From the NCBI GenBank assembly GCA_031269595.1, contig JAISYX010000109.1:1-51421 (forward strand): a DNA stretch of 51,421 nt, written 5' to 3'. The notes beneath the pieces were generated by a model, which was given only the letters and a program-made list of their open reading frames with translations, searched no databases and was not told the origin of the DNA. Every line of letters starts with the position of its first letter. Position 1 is the first letter of the stretch. Shown one piece after another: positions 1 through 8,200 of this stretch. The stretch is from Oscillospiraceae bacterium (GTDB lineage Bacteria > Bacillota > Clostridia > Oscillospirales > Acutalibacteraceae). A program made the translations under genes and the position numbers.

Positions 1-3000
1 GTACCCGCCAAAAGGCACGTTGCCGATAGCTAAATCGAAAAAGCTGTCGGGTAGGGCGGTCTTTTCATAACCTTGAATGGCAATGGAATTTTTCTGATAT
101 AACTGTTGTGCAATACGCCCGGTGATGGGGTCAATCTCAATGCCGTAAAATTTACTGCCGCTCATGCTGTCAGGCAAAAGCCCTTGAAAGTTGCCGATGC
201 CACAGCCGGGGTCGAGAACGTTGCCTGTTGTAAAGCCCATGTTTTCAACGGCTTTATAGATTGCCTTGATAACCACAGGAGAGGTATAGTGGGCGTTGAG
301 GGTGGTAGCTCTCGCCGATTCGTATTCCTCTGTGGAAAGGGCAGTTTGAAGCTCCAAAAACTCATCAGCCCAATCAGCCTTATCGGGGTCAAAGGCTTGT
401 GGCAAGCCGCCCCAACCAACATAGCGGGATAGGATTTCCTGTTGTTCGGGGGTGGCCAGTTTGCCGTCAAACTCCAAGTCGTGCAGGAGGTTGATTGCAT
501 CCATATTTGCGCGAAACTTCGCCTTTGCGCCGCCGTGACCGAGGTTGTCGTCCGTGATTTTGAAGTTGTGACGGTCTGCCATTGCAACATTGGGGAACGC
601 ATCAAAATAATTGACACGGACGGGTTTTTGCTTTTGTTCCCACGCTGGGGTGATTGTTTCTTCTGTGGATTCATTTTCACCCAGTTGCGGGATATGGTCT
701 TGTATAACCTCAATCTCGCCAGGGAAGTTTACGCCGTTCTCTTGTTTGCGACCTTTGGCAAACGGCGTGGTGACAATATATTCCACGCCGCCGATGGTTT
801 CTGTGTGCTGGTTGTCGGCAAGGGGCGGCTCGTCTTTTTTATGCTCCTCGCGAATAGGGTCGTACATACGGATAAAATCCAGCGATTCCTTGCGGAATAT
901 GGGGAAGCCTGCGCTTTGCTGAAAGGTGATGTCTTGTAGACTGACGTTTCCCCATTCCTCACTGACTGAATCAACGACAAACTGCCGTCCCTGTATCTCA
1001 TAGCGGTCGCCGATTTTTGGGATGTAGAGTTCATCATCAAGGCTTTGCTCGTACATCTCGCGGGGACTTGTGGTGTAATCAGGGGTGAGCGGTTCATTGT
1101 TGACCTCAACCGTATAATTGTGGTCGTTGACAAGCACATCAAGGTTATCATCAAGCTGCGAGGAGGGAAAGCCCACCATGTCTTTTCCATCGCGCTGTAA
1201 GACGGTAAAGCCGAAAACCTCTGCTAAAATGTGAGCATCCTCGCCGTAGGCTTCAAAGAAATCGCCCACTTGAACAAGCTCAATGCTACCTGTTTGTTCT
1301 ATGGGTTCAATCGCTACCCGCAAATGCTCATTCAGCGGATTTTCCGCAATCTTGCGGTCAAATTCCTCGCGGGTAAATTCGGCGTTCATCAGCGGGAACT
1401 GCGTATCAAACAGTTTTACTGTGGAATCATCAAAGGCCAGCACCTCATATTCATGCGAGCCGATATACACCGTATCGCCTAAGTGATAGTCGTAGCGGTA
1501 TTCGGTGGTGTCGGCTGGGGTTGGCTCTCTGTTCAAAACCTCGCGAACGGCGGCTTCCTCGGCGCGTTGCTGACGTAGTTCTTGCTGGTTTTTCAGCCAT
1601 TGGGGATAGATTTCCTGTTCTTTCGGGTTCAGGTAACGGTCAGCGACGATTAACTCGCCAATCCGCTTAGATACTTGCGCCCACTTCCATGTTACTTCGG
1701 CTGTGCCAAGCTCAAAAGTGATACCCTTGGACGGATTACTGTTCATGCCATGATGAACGTGATTGTCGTCCATATAGCCCACGCCATACCAATTAAATTC
1801 GTCTTTCACAAACTTGATGAAATCAGCGGTAGTGAGCGAACTGTACTTCTCAAAAACGCGGTATTTGCCGTCTTGTGTACCTGTGCCATTTTGCAAATAC
1901 TCGTCAATATACTCCTGTGAAATAGAAAAAGCGGAGGGCTGTTCAGCTTTCGCCGTGCCTTCCGCTTCTTCAATATTGGCAATCTGCTGTTCGGTGGGAA
2001 TAAGGGTTAGCTGTAAATCAGGTCGCTGAAAATCGTTTCCTCCACTGAGTACCGAATGTTGTTCATCAAGCCCACCCAGCGCATTTGATTGTGCTGTTTG
2101 AGTTCCTCCGTCACGCCCTGTGCCGCCGCCATCTGCGCCACCATCAGCTCCATGCGGTTCCGTGCCGTCTGCTCGATTTCCGCTAAATGTTGGTTCAGGG
2201 TGCAGGTTGTCAGCAGGTCGGTGAACAGCCCCTGCCTGTGATTTTTCAGGTACTCCCTGCGTTTTCGGGCGTATCTGCCACCTGCCATTTCCGTAATCTC
2301 GTCCGCTTCCTCCGGCAAGGTCAGGTCGGGTATCTGAAACCCGTTCACCTCGGTGTAAGTCATTTCTTGTGCCTGTGTCATGGTCAAAGCCCCTTTCATG
2401 ATTTGATACGTTAATATTATCGCTTTTTTTGCGTTCATTTGCAAAGGTGCGAGCTTGATTGCGTTCGGATTTTTGCAGATTGAGAACCGTTGAGGATATT
2501 TCTCGAAGTCCTGTTTCCGCAATCGCGCTGGTTGCCGCTCCCAAAAGGTTGACTGTCCTGCGGGTATTAAAATCGTAAATCCCGCGAAAATCATCATCTT
2601 CAAGGAACAGATACGGGTCAATGCCGCATCGGGACAGCCACATAAACGCCAAGCTGTTCGTCAGTAGCTTTGAATAGGCGGCTTCCACATTCAATTCGTC
2701 CAAATCCTCTAAAAAGCTGTCCTCACGGCTTTGATAGAGGTCGTTGAGATAATCCGTGATGTTGTCGGTGACGGCGTTACCCGCTGCTGAAATAACGGCG
2801 TTTGCAAGCGTTTCTTTCTCTGAAAGCTCGCCGAATGTGGCTTCAAGGGTTTCAATCACGTCCGCTTCATATTCGGGCTTCATTTCCCACAGGGGGACAG
2901 GACGGGAATATCGGGTTTCGTGGGTGTCGGATATATCAAAGTAATGTTTCAGGCGGGGCTTGCCGCGGGCTTCGCGGTCAAAAACCGCAATTCCAGTCGC

Positions 3001-3219
3001 GCCCTTGTTGACCCACCGTGCAAACTGCTTGTTCCATTTTTCAAGCTCCAGCACCGCAACCGCGTCAGGTCGCTGGATGTGAACCAAAAGCTGCTCGTCA
3101 AAGGTCAGCTTGTAGTTGCGGGCGGCAGAACGCAGAAAGCGCATCCACTCCTGGGTGTCGGCGGTCTTATTCGCCTGATGCTCATACATCGCCGTGATTA
3201 GTTGTAATTTTGTCGCCAT
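1..3219 (-). CDS. LtrC-type N6-adenine methylase/SNF2 helicase, N-terminal 1073 residues (partial)
   Basis: This very large conjugative-element protein normally joins an N-6 DNA methylase domain to a C-terminal SNF2 helicase; here the gene runs off base 1 before the helicase part. The start at 3219 follows GGAGGT and begins MATKLQLIT. The first 270 residues match the conserved N-terminal region (for example DDFRGIYDFNTRRTVNLLG), then comes a low-complexity Gly/Asp/Arg-rich linker of about 130 residues. Methylase motif I is DPGCGIGNF near residue 1003 and motif IV is NVPFGG near residue 1067. The linker is the stretch overprinted by tnpV. Family role: likely methylation or unwinding of element DNA during transfer, or anti-restriction; this is inference. 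Confidence 0.88.
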   Translation of the reverse strand, partial: MATKLQLITAMYEHQANKTADTQEWMRFLRSAARNYKLTFDEQLLVHIQRPDAVAVLELEKWNKQFARWVNKGATGIAVFDREARGKPRLKHYFDISDTHETRYSRPVPLWEMKPEYEADVIETLEATFGELSEKETLANAVISAAGNAVTDNITDYLNDLYQSREDSFLEDLDELNVEAAYSKLLTNSLAFMWLSRCGIDPYLFLEDDDFRGIYDFNTRRTVNLLGAATSAIAETGLREISSTVLNLQKSERNQARTFANERKKSDNINVSNHERGFDHDTGTRNDLHRGERVSDTRPDLAGGSGRDYGNGRWQIRPKTQGVPEKSQAGAVHRPADNLHPEPTFSGNRADGTEPHGADGGADGGGTGRDGGTQTAQSNALGGLDEQHSVLSGGNDFQRPDLQLTLIPTEQQIANIEEAEGTAKAEQPSAFSISQEYIDEYLQNGTGTQDGKYRVFEKYSSLTTADFIKFVKDEFNWYGVGYMDDNHVHHGMNSNPSKGITFELGTAEVTWKWAQVSKRIGELIVADRYLNPKEQEIYPQWLKNQQELRQQRAEEAAVREVLNREPTPADTTEYRYDYHLGDTVYIGSHEYEVLAFDDSTVKLFDTQFPLMNAEFTREEFDRKIAENPLNEHLRVAIEPIEQTGSIELVQVGDFFEAYGEDAHILAEVFGFTVLQRDGKDMVGFPSSQLDDNLDVLVNDHNYTVEVNNEPLTPDYTTSPREMYEQSLDDELYIPKIGDRYEIQGRQFVVDSVSEEWGNVSLQDITFQQSAGFPIFRKESLDFIRMYDPIREEHKKDEPPLADNQHTETIGGVEYIVTTPFAKGRKQENGVNFPGEIEVIQDHIPQLGENESTEETITPAWEQKQKPVRVNYFDAFPNVAMADRHNFKITDDNLGHGGAKAKFRANMDAINLLHDLEFDGKLATPEQQEILSRYVGWGGLPQAFDPDKADWADEFLELQTALSTEEYESARATTLNAHYTSPVVIKAIYKAVENMGFTTGNVLDPGCGIGNFQGLLPDSMSGSKFYGIEIDPITGRIAQQLYQKNSIAIQGYEKTALPDSFFDLAIGNVPFGGY
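2007..2381 (-). CDS. tnpV: TnpV family transposon-encoded protein, overprinted on the helicase gene
   Basis: The 124-residue product has the TnpV pattern: an N-terminal TYTEVNGFQIPDLTLPEE segment, RKRREYLKNH, HLAEIEQTARNRMELM, GVTEELK and a C-terminal WVGLMNNIRYSVEE. It lies wholly inside the helicase gene on the same strand but in another frame, and both frames are open throughout. The ATG at 2381 is preceded by GAAAGGGGC, the same leader used by the winged-helix gene at 5118, and by its own promoter at 2416-2444. The function of TnpV is unknown; it is common in Clostridia conjugative elements. A longer reading to 2621 exists, but it would run over the promoter and SD. Confidence 0.8.
   Translation of the reverse strand: MTQAQEMTYTEVNGFQIPDLTLPEEADEITEMAGGRYARKRREYLKNHRQGLFTDLLTTCTLNQHLAEIEQTARNRMELMVAQMAAAQGVTEELKQHNQMRWVGLMNNIRYSVEETIFSDLIYS
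2416..2444 (-). promoter_or_regulatory. Promoter for tnpV, inside the helicase coding region
   Basis: TTGCAA and GATAAT are separated by 17 bases, 35 bases before the tnpV start. The -35 lies in CACCTTTGCAAA, the same ACCTTTG box found at three other promoters of the element. Confidence 0.6.
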
Positions 3220-3231
3220 TGGGCGCACCTC

Positions 3232-3693
3232 CTATCGTTCATAATCTCGTTCTTTGGGTTGTAGTATGTGGGATTGGCTCGGTCTTTCCAATTCGGGCAG
3301 AAGATAGTTGTTATCGTAGGCGAAACAATAAATATCATAAGTGCCTTGATGTGGGTTCAAGCGAAAATAGTAGCTGTAATCCAATGTCGCTATTTTGAAG
3401 CACGTCATAGATGGGTGCGCCGCACAAAAATTCAAGTGGTTATCGCGGGAAGCAAAAGGCGGTTTATCACCGTCCTCGCGCAAGGCATTGATAAGCACGT
3501 CAAACTTATCCTTAAAATCAGAGCTTTTCAAACGCGCTTGGTTATCAAACCATGTGGTATAAAATTCTTTGCCGCTGCGCCCAAAATCGGCGCGTAAATA
3601 TCCGATTGCGCCGCAACGCTCGGCGGCTTCGCCACTCAATCGAAAGCAAAAACGAAGCTCGTCTTTTTCGGCAAGGTTTAACTCGTATGCCAT
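3232..3693 (-). CDS. Conserved conjugative-element protein of unknown function
   Basis: The 153-residue soluble protein has no signal peptide or membrane segment. It starts at ATG 3693 after GAGGTG; an in-frame GTG at 3702 overlaps the preceding stop but is badly placed for that SD. It is rich in aromatic residues (DYSYYFRLNPHQGTYDIYCF, AYDNNYLLPELE). From memory, similar proteins begin YELNLA(E/D)KDELRF and sit just upstream of LtrC-type helicases, as here (12-base gap). It probably belongs to the same transcription unit as its neighbours. I assign no function. Confidence 0.7.
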   Translation of the reverse strand: MAYELNLAEKDELRFCFRLSGEAAERCGAIGYLRADFGRSGKEFYTTWFDNQARLKSSDFKDKFDVLINALREDGDKPPFASRDNHLNFCAAHPSMTCFKIATLDYSYYFRLNPHQGTYDIYCFAYDNNYLLPELERPSQSHILQPKERDYER

Positions 3694-3698
3694 ATCGC

Positions 3699-4235
3699 TC
3701 ACCTCGCGCCGTCGTCGCGGCTTTTGTTTTCTTTTATCAGCGCGGTGTGGTCGTAGGCCCGCCCTGTGCGTTCGGCATCCGCGCGGAGGAAAAAGTCAGT
3801 ACGAGCGGTGCTTTTGTCACTCCAATAATGTCCGAAGCTGTTGCGGTCGTTTTCGCTCTTGAAGCACATCCAAGTGCCGTAGGGTTCGGGGGCGTTGGGG
3901 TTGTGTCCGAGCTTGAACACCTTATCTCCCACAAAAGTACGCGCCGTCACACGGTAGCCGCTGACAACCTCCGGCTCGGTTTCCGGCTCAATCTTTGCGC
4001 CGATACGCTTTTGAATATCGTAGAATTGGTCGATATGATAGCAACTACCGTTTACACTACCGTTTACACTAACGTGGCAGCTATCCATAAATCGGCATTC
4101 GCCCACCCATTGCTCTTGAACGCCGGGATACATTTCACCCATCGGGCGTGTGACGATAATGCGCCCGCCGTCCGGGATTGTAAAAAGCTCATCGCTCTGC
4201 GGGTCAACAAAGCGGATTTCTCTGTTTTCACTCAT
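3699..4235 (-). CDS. Conjugative-element protein of unknown function
   Basis: The protein has 178 residues, is soluble by appearance and ends in a charged tail. A 12-base direct repeat (4044-4067) encodes VNGSVNGS, so the repeat is in frame and adds four residues. Its ATG overlaps the stop of the gene upstream (ATGA type), indicating translational coupling. A central region with YRVTARTFVGDKVF and YGTWMCFKSENDRN looks like a small globular domain. I do not recognise the family; position next to the methylase-helicase suggests an accessory role in the element. Confidence 0.65.
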   Translation of the reverse strand: MSENREIRFVDPQSDELFTIPDGGRIIVTRPMGEMYPGVQEQWVGECRFMDSCHVSVNGSVNGSCYHIDQFYDIQKRIGAKIEPETEPEVVSGYRVTARTFVGDKVFKLGHNPNAPEPYGTWMCFKSENDRNSFGHYWSDKSTARTDFFLRADAERTGRAYDHTALIKENKSRDDGAR

Positions 4236-4843
4236 CTTGCATCGTTCCTTTCTTTCCGTGATTTTGCGATGTCGGCTTTGACGGTATCAAGCCGCTGTTT
4301 CGCCCAATCGGGCAAATCCTTAACAATGCCCAGCACCTGATACCGCTCATATCGCGCCTTTGTGCCGTCTGAAAGCTGAACGCAGAACACCGCCGTGCCT
4401 CGGCTGTTGCGGGAAGCTCCGAAGCCGCCTGTTACATACATCAACTGTTCGCTTCCTCGGCGGTATTCATCGGCGAGGCATTCAGGCTTAATCGCCACAA
4501 CCTTTTTGTTGATGTCCTGCTCGTAGCTGTGGGGAACGCATTGCTCCGCTGTGAAAAGCTCGGAGGGAAAGCCGCGCTTATCAAGCTCACTTTCAATCAC
4601 CTCGCGGGCTGTGTTGACACGCTTTTCAAACTCCTGCGCCGCATCGTCGTATTCATCGCCGACAACAACATCGAAATACTGCCCCAAAAAGGCTTTTCGC
4701 TCGTAGGTTGCCGCCATATATCGCTCGGTTTCGTCTGCCTGCGGGTTTTCTGCCACAATAAACTCCTTGCCGCCTACCCATTCCGAAAGCAAAACCTCGT
4801 AGCCTGTGTCGGCTACCATACGTTTTTCTTTTTGTTCGCTCAT
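4232..4843 (-). CDS. Conjugative-element protein of unknown function
   Basis: This 203-residue protein has no signal peptide. The start at 4843 is preceded by GGAGGG that overlaps the stop of the winged-helix gene. The sequence has an acidic middle (VVVGDEYDDAAQEFEKRVNTAREVIESEL) predicted as helical, followed by a beta-rich region (QLMYVTGGFGASRNSRGTAVF) and a basic helical C-terminus. Stop and start overlap with the next gene by four bases. Function unknown; it is part of a four-gene run leading into the methylase-helicase. Confidence 0.65.
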   Translation of the reverse strand: MSEQKEKRMVADTGYEVLLSEWVGGKEFIVAENPQADETERYMAATYERKAFLGQYFDVVVGDEYDDAAQEFEKRVNTAREVIESELDKRGFPSELFTAEQCVPHSYEQDINKKVVAIKPECLADEYRRGSEQLMYVTGGFGASRNSRGTAVFCVQLSDGTKARYERYQVLGIVKDLPDWAKQRLDTVKADIAKSRKERNDAR

Positions 4844-4848
4844 AATCC

Positions 4849-5118
4849 TTAACCCTCCCTAACTCGATATAAATTTGGCATCTGACCGCCGTACTCGTTA
4901 AACTGCGGAATCACGTCGATATAGCCGCGATTGCCCAGCCTGCGGAGATTGCGGCTGACGGTGTTTTTGCTGATACCCAATGCCGTGCTGATACGTTTCT
5001 GTGGAATCACAATCTTGTTTTCTTCGTCAATCACGTCCAGCAGGACGAGGTAGAGCAGCTTTGCGGAAATGGTGGTTTCAAGCTCTCCGACAAGCCTGAA
5101 TTTCGTGTATTTGTTCAT
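4849..5118 (-). CDS. Winged helix-turn-helix DNA-binding protein
   Basis: The 89-residue protein is one winged-helix domain. KLLYLVLLDVIDEENKIVIPQ leads into the HTH RISTALGISKNTVSRNLRRL, whose recognition helix is SKNTVSRNLRRL, and a wing around GYIDVIPQ. The start at 5118 is chosen because of GAAAGGGGC eight bases upstream; an in-frame reading to 5193 would read through a terminator hairpin. Its leader closely resembles that of tnpV. Families with this architecture act as replication initiator fragments or transcription regulators in mobile elements; here a regulator of the element is likely but unproven. Confidence 0.75.
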   Translation of the reverse strand: MNKYTKFRLVGELETTISAKLLYLVLLDVIDEENKIVIPQKRISTALGISKNTVSRNLRRLGNRGYIDVIPQFNEYGGQMPNLYRVREG

Positions 5119-5151
5119 GGCAAAAGCCCCTTTCATATTTTTGAATATGTT

Positions 5152-5184
5152 AAAGGGCGGCTCTCCCGAAAGAGAACCGCCCCC
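5152..5184 (-). terminator. Intercistronic terminator-like hairpin
   Basis: GAGAACCGCCC and GGGCGGCTCTC arms (plus-strand order reversed) form an 11-pair stem with a six-base loop, followed in RNA by CUUUAACA. The U-run is short, so it may attenuate rather than stop transcription between the membrane peptide gene and the winged-helix gene. Confidence 0.55.
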
Positions 5185-5196
5185 GCCGTTCAAGGG

Positions 5197-5289
5197 CTAC
5201 TTCTTGTTACGCTTGCGAATCTGCAACCAAATGAACGAGCCGACAATGAATGCCACCAACACGATGGCGATAATCGTTTTTCCTTCCAT
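5197..5289 (-). CDS. 30-residue single-pass membrane peptide
   Basis: The reading frame encodes MEGKTIIAIV..., a 17-residue hydrophobic segment from Ile6 to Trp21 and a basic tail (QIRKRNKK), so a positive-inside orientation with the C-terminus in the cytoplasm is expected. GGAGG stands ten bases before the ATG, which makes translation credible despite the length. It follows the adhesin stop by five bases and precedes a terminator-like hairpin, so it is the last gene of the adhesin unit. Function unknown; it may assist membrane retention or sorting of the adhesin (speculative). Confidence 0.6.
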   Translation of the reverse strand: MEGKTIIAIVLVAFIVGSFIWLQIRKRNKK

Positions 5290-5294
5290 AGTGC

Positions 5295-8200
5295 TTAAAC
5301 CTCCTTGTTTTCTTTCCGCTTGCCGCGCTTTCCGGCAACGGTCAAGCCAACCAAAGCGGCGGCAGACACACCCATGAGAATGAGATAGAGAGCCATATTG
5401 CTGTCGTCGCCTGTTTTCGGCGGGTTGCCGGGAGGGGGAACGAGCTTGTTTGTCGCTTCAACCGTCACGGTTTCGCCGTTTTTCTGAATGCTGACCTTGA
5501 ATACCGCATCTGTCTTGACATAGCCAGTCGGAGCAGAGATTTCACGGATTTCATACTCGCCGTAGGCAATGTCGTTGAAAGCCGCAATGCCGTCCTCGCC
5601 TGTGGTTTCCTGCATGATGAGTTCGCCGTTTTTATACAGCCCAAACACCGCGCCCGCAAGGGGTTTTCCTGTGTCTGCGTCTGTTTTCAGAACCTTGATA
5701 TTTCCGCGAATGAGTTTGTTGTCGATTGCCATTTCGGTCAGTTCGTCTGTTGCAACCGTGGCGGTCTGCTCGTCAGAGAGGACATAGCCCACAGTTAAAT
5801 CAGAGCCGATTTCCTTGACGGTGTAATCGCCCACAGGAAGCCCTGTGATTTCAATCACGCCGTTTGCATCGGTTTCAAACTCGCCCTCAAAGGGAATGCC
5901 CGCGATAGATGTGCCTGTGACGGTAAATTTCACGCCCGCAATCGGGGTGCTGACACCCTCAAAGGTCTTGATAATCCGCAAATCGCCGCGCTGGAGCTTG
6001 TTCTCAATCGTCATTTCGGCGATTTCATCAGCCGCGACAACGGCGTTTTCTGCGGGAGAGAGGACGTAACCCGCCGTGAGTTCCGAGCCGATTTCCAGCA
6101 CGGAATAGTTGCCCACAAGCAGGTTTTCAAGCAGAATTTCGCCGTTTTCATCGGTCACGGCATCAATCTCAACAGTCGTGCCGACCGTGGTTTCGCCCAC
6201 AATGTTGAAACGAATCCCCGCAATCGGTGTTTCCTTGCCCTCAAAGGTCTTAATCACTTTCAAACTGCCGCGCTGTAAACGGTTTTCAATGGCTTCGCCA
6301 TTGTTGGCGGCAATCTCAACCAATACGCCCTTTGTGAAATCATAATCAAACACAATTGGATACTCGGTTTCGTCCAAAACATATCCCGCCGCTGTTTCCT
6401 GCTCTTTCAGGTAGTAGCTGCCGAACGGCAAGTCGCTGGCGATTACGCCGTGTCCGTCCGCATCCACCGTTACATACTCAATCAAGCCATTGGAAGGAAC
6501 AGCCACTTCACCGTCGGGCGAAAGAATGTCGGATTTGGCATACAAACCAAACCGCACATCTTCATAAGGGTTGAAGCCCTCCGGCGCATCGGTGGGGATT
6601 TCCATCACCTTATCCAGTGTAACCTCTGCCTTTTGGCGTTCATTGAAAATGCTGACTGTCTTGCTGATAATATCCGTCACCTGACCGTCAAAGCCCAGCG
6701 TAACGGGTGTGGTCGTGCCGGAAACATAGCCAAACGGCACGGTTTTCTCGACCAGTTCATACTCGCCGAGGTGCAAGAACTTTGTGACCGCCTTGCCGTC
6801 CGTGCCTGTGGTGATGGTGTCCGCAACATCGCCCTTTTTGTAGATGAGCTTGCCGTAAACATCATAAATGTCCTGTGCGGCAATTACATCAAAGGCAACA
6901 TCGGACAGTCCGCGAACCTCGTAATTGAGGCGATAACGGCTTTCCAGTTTGCCCTCCAATTCCGTTGCGCCCACAAACATCTCGCCCGTCTTGATAACGG
7001 TAATCTGACCGAGTTTGAGTTCGTTGGGGAGCGCAATGCCGCCGTTGTTGACCTGAACCTTTGAGGTTACAACGTCCTGCCCCTTGTATTCGGCGGTGAC
7101 AGGGTATTTGGTGCTGTTAAGCTGATAGTAGATATTGGTTTGAAGTTCCTGAACGTAATAATTGGCGAAAGGAAGCTCGCCTGTAACAACGCCTTTTCCG
7201 TTCTCGTCAATCTGCATCAGCGCAATCAAGCTACCTTTGGCGATAACCGTTTCGCCATTTACGCCCTTAATGTCTTGGTCGGCAAACAAGCCGAAAATGA
7301 CATCTTGGAACGCGCTAAAATCGTCAGGAGCATTGACTGGCTTCTCCATCAGCTTCTGCAAGTCGATTTCAACCGTCTGGCGGGTGTTGCCGATACCGAT
7401 TTGAGAGGACGTTACCGCCACTTCCTGTCCTGCGCAAACCAGCGAAACAGAGTGCGGGGTCTTATCCAAAACAAAATCGGTGGGTGCTTTGGTTTCAATC
7501 ACGGTGTAGTTGCCGAGATAAAGCTGCTTGGTTTCTGCCTTGCCTGTGGAATCGGTTGTAATGGTGTCTACAACCGTTCCTTTGGCGTAACGAAGTGTGC
7601 CGTCAGGGGTGTAAATATCCTCTGCGGCGACCACGGCGAATACTGCGCCTTTCAACCCGGTGAGGGAGAAAATCGGCGTGTACTGCTTGCCAAAGCTGGT
7701 TTCTGTCACGCTTGTGCCAGTCAGCATATTGCCAACCTTTTCAACCGTGATAACGCCTTTCTGCGGATTGTTCGCCATAATAACCTCTGCAATGGCGGGG
7801 TCGGTCTGCGTGGAGTGAATAGTAAACGGAACAGGTTCTTTGGTCAGCACATAGCCGTATGGTGCGGCTTGCTCGTATAGCTCGTAGTCACCTGATTTCA
7901 GGCTTTCGGGCATCACCAAAGTGCCGTCAGGTGCGGTTTCAAAGACATCAATGTCTGTGGGAACAGGATAATTGAAGTGCTGAACCACCCACGCGCCTGT
8001 GCTGAGGTCTTTGACCTTGAAGCTGATTCCGGCGGCGGGAATGGTCTTGCCTGTTTCGCTGTCCACTTTGATTACCTTGACAAGTGAACGGAAATAAGGG
8101 TCATCGAGGATATATCGGTAGACCTTGCCCTCTGAGGAAATGAACACATCAAACGGCTTAACCAGCTTAACATCAAGCCCTGCCGCTGAAATTTCCTTGA

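Noticed and set aside
162-1190. Minus-strand open frames at 162-713 and 729-1190
   Set aside because: They are out of frame with the helicase gene, which is continuously open here and shows the conserved methylase sequence.
2382-2621. Longer N-terminus for tnpV
   Set aside because: The extra 80 codons do not match TnpV, cover the promoter and SD, and are the helicase sequence read in another frame.
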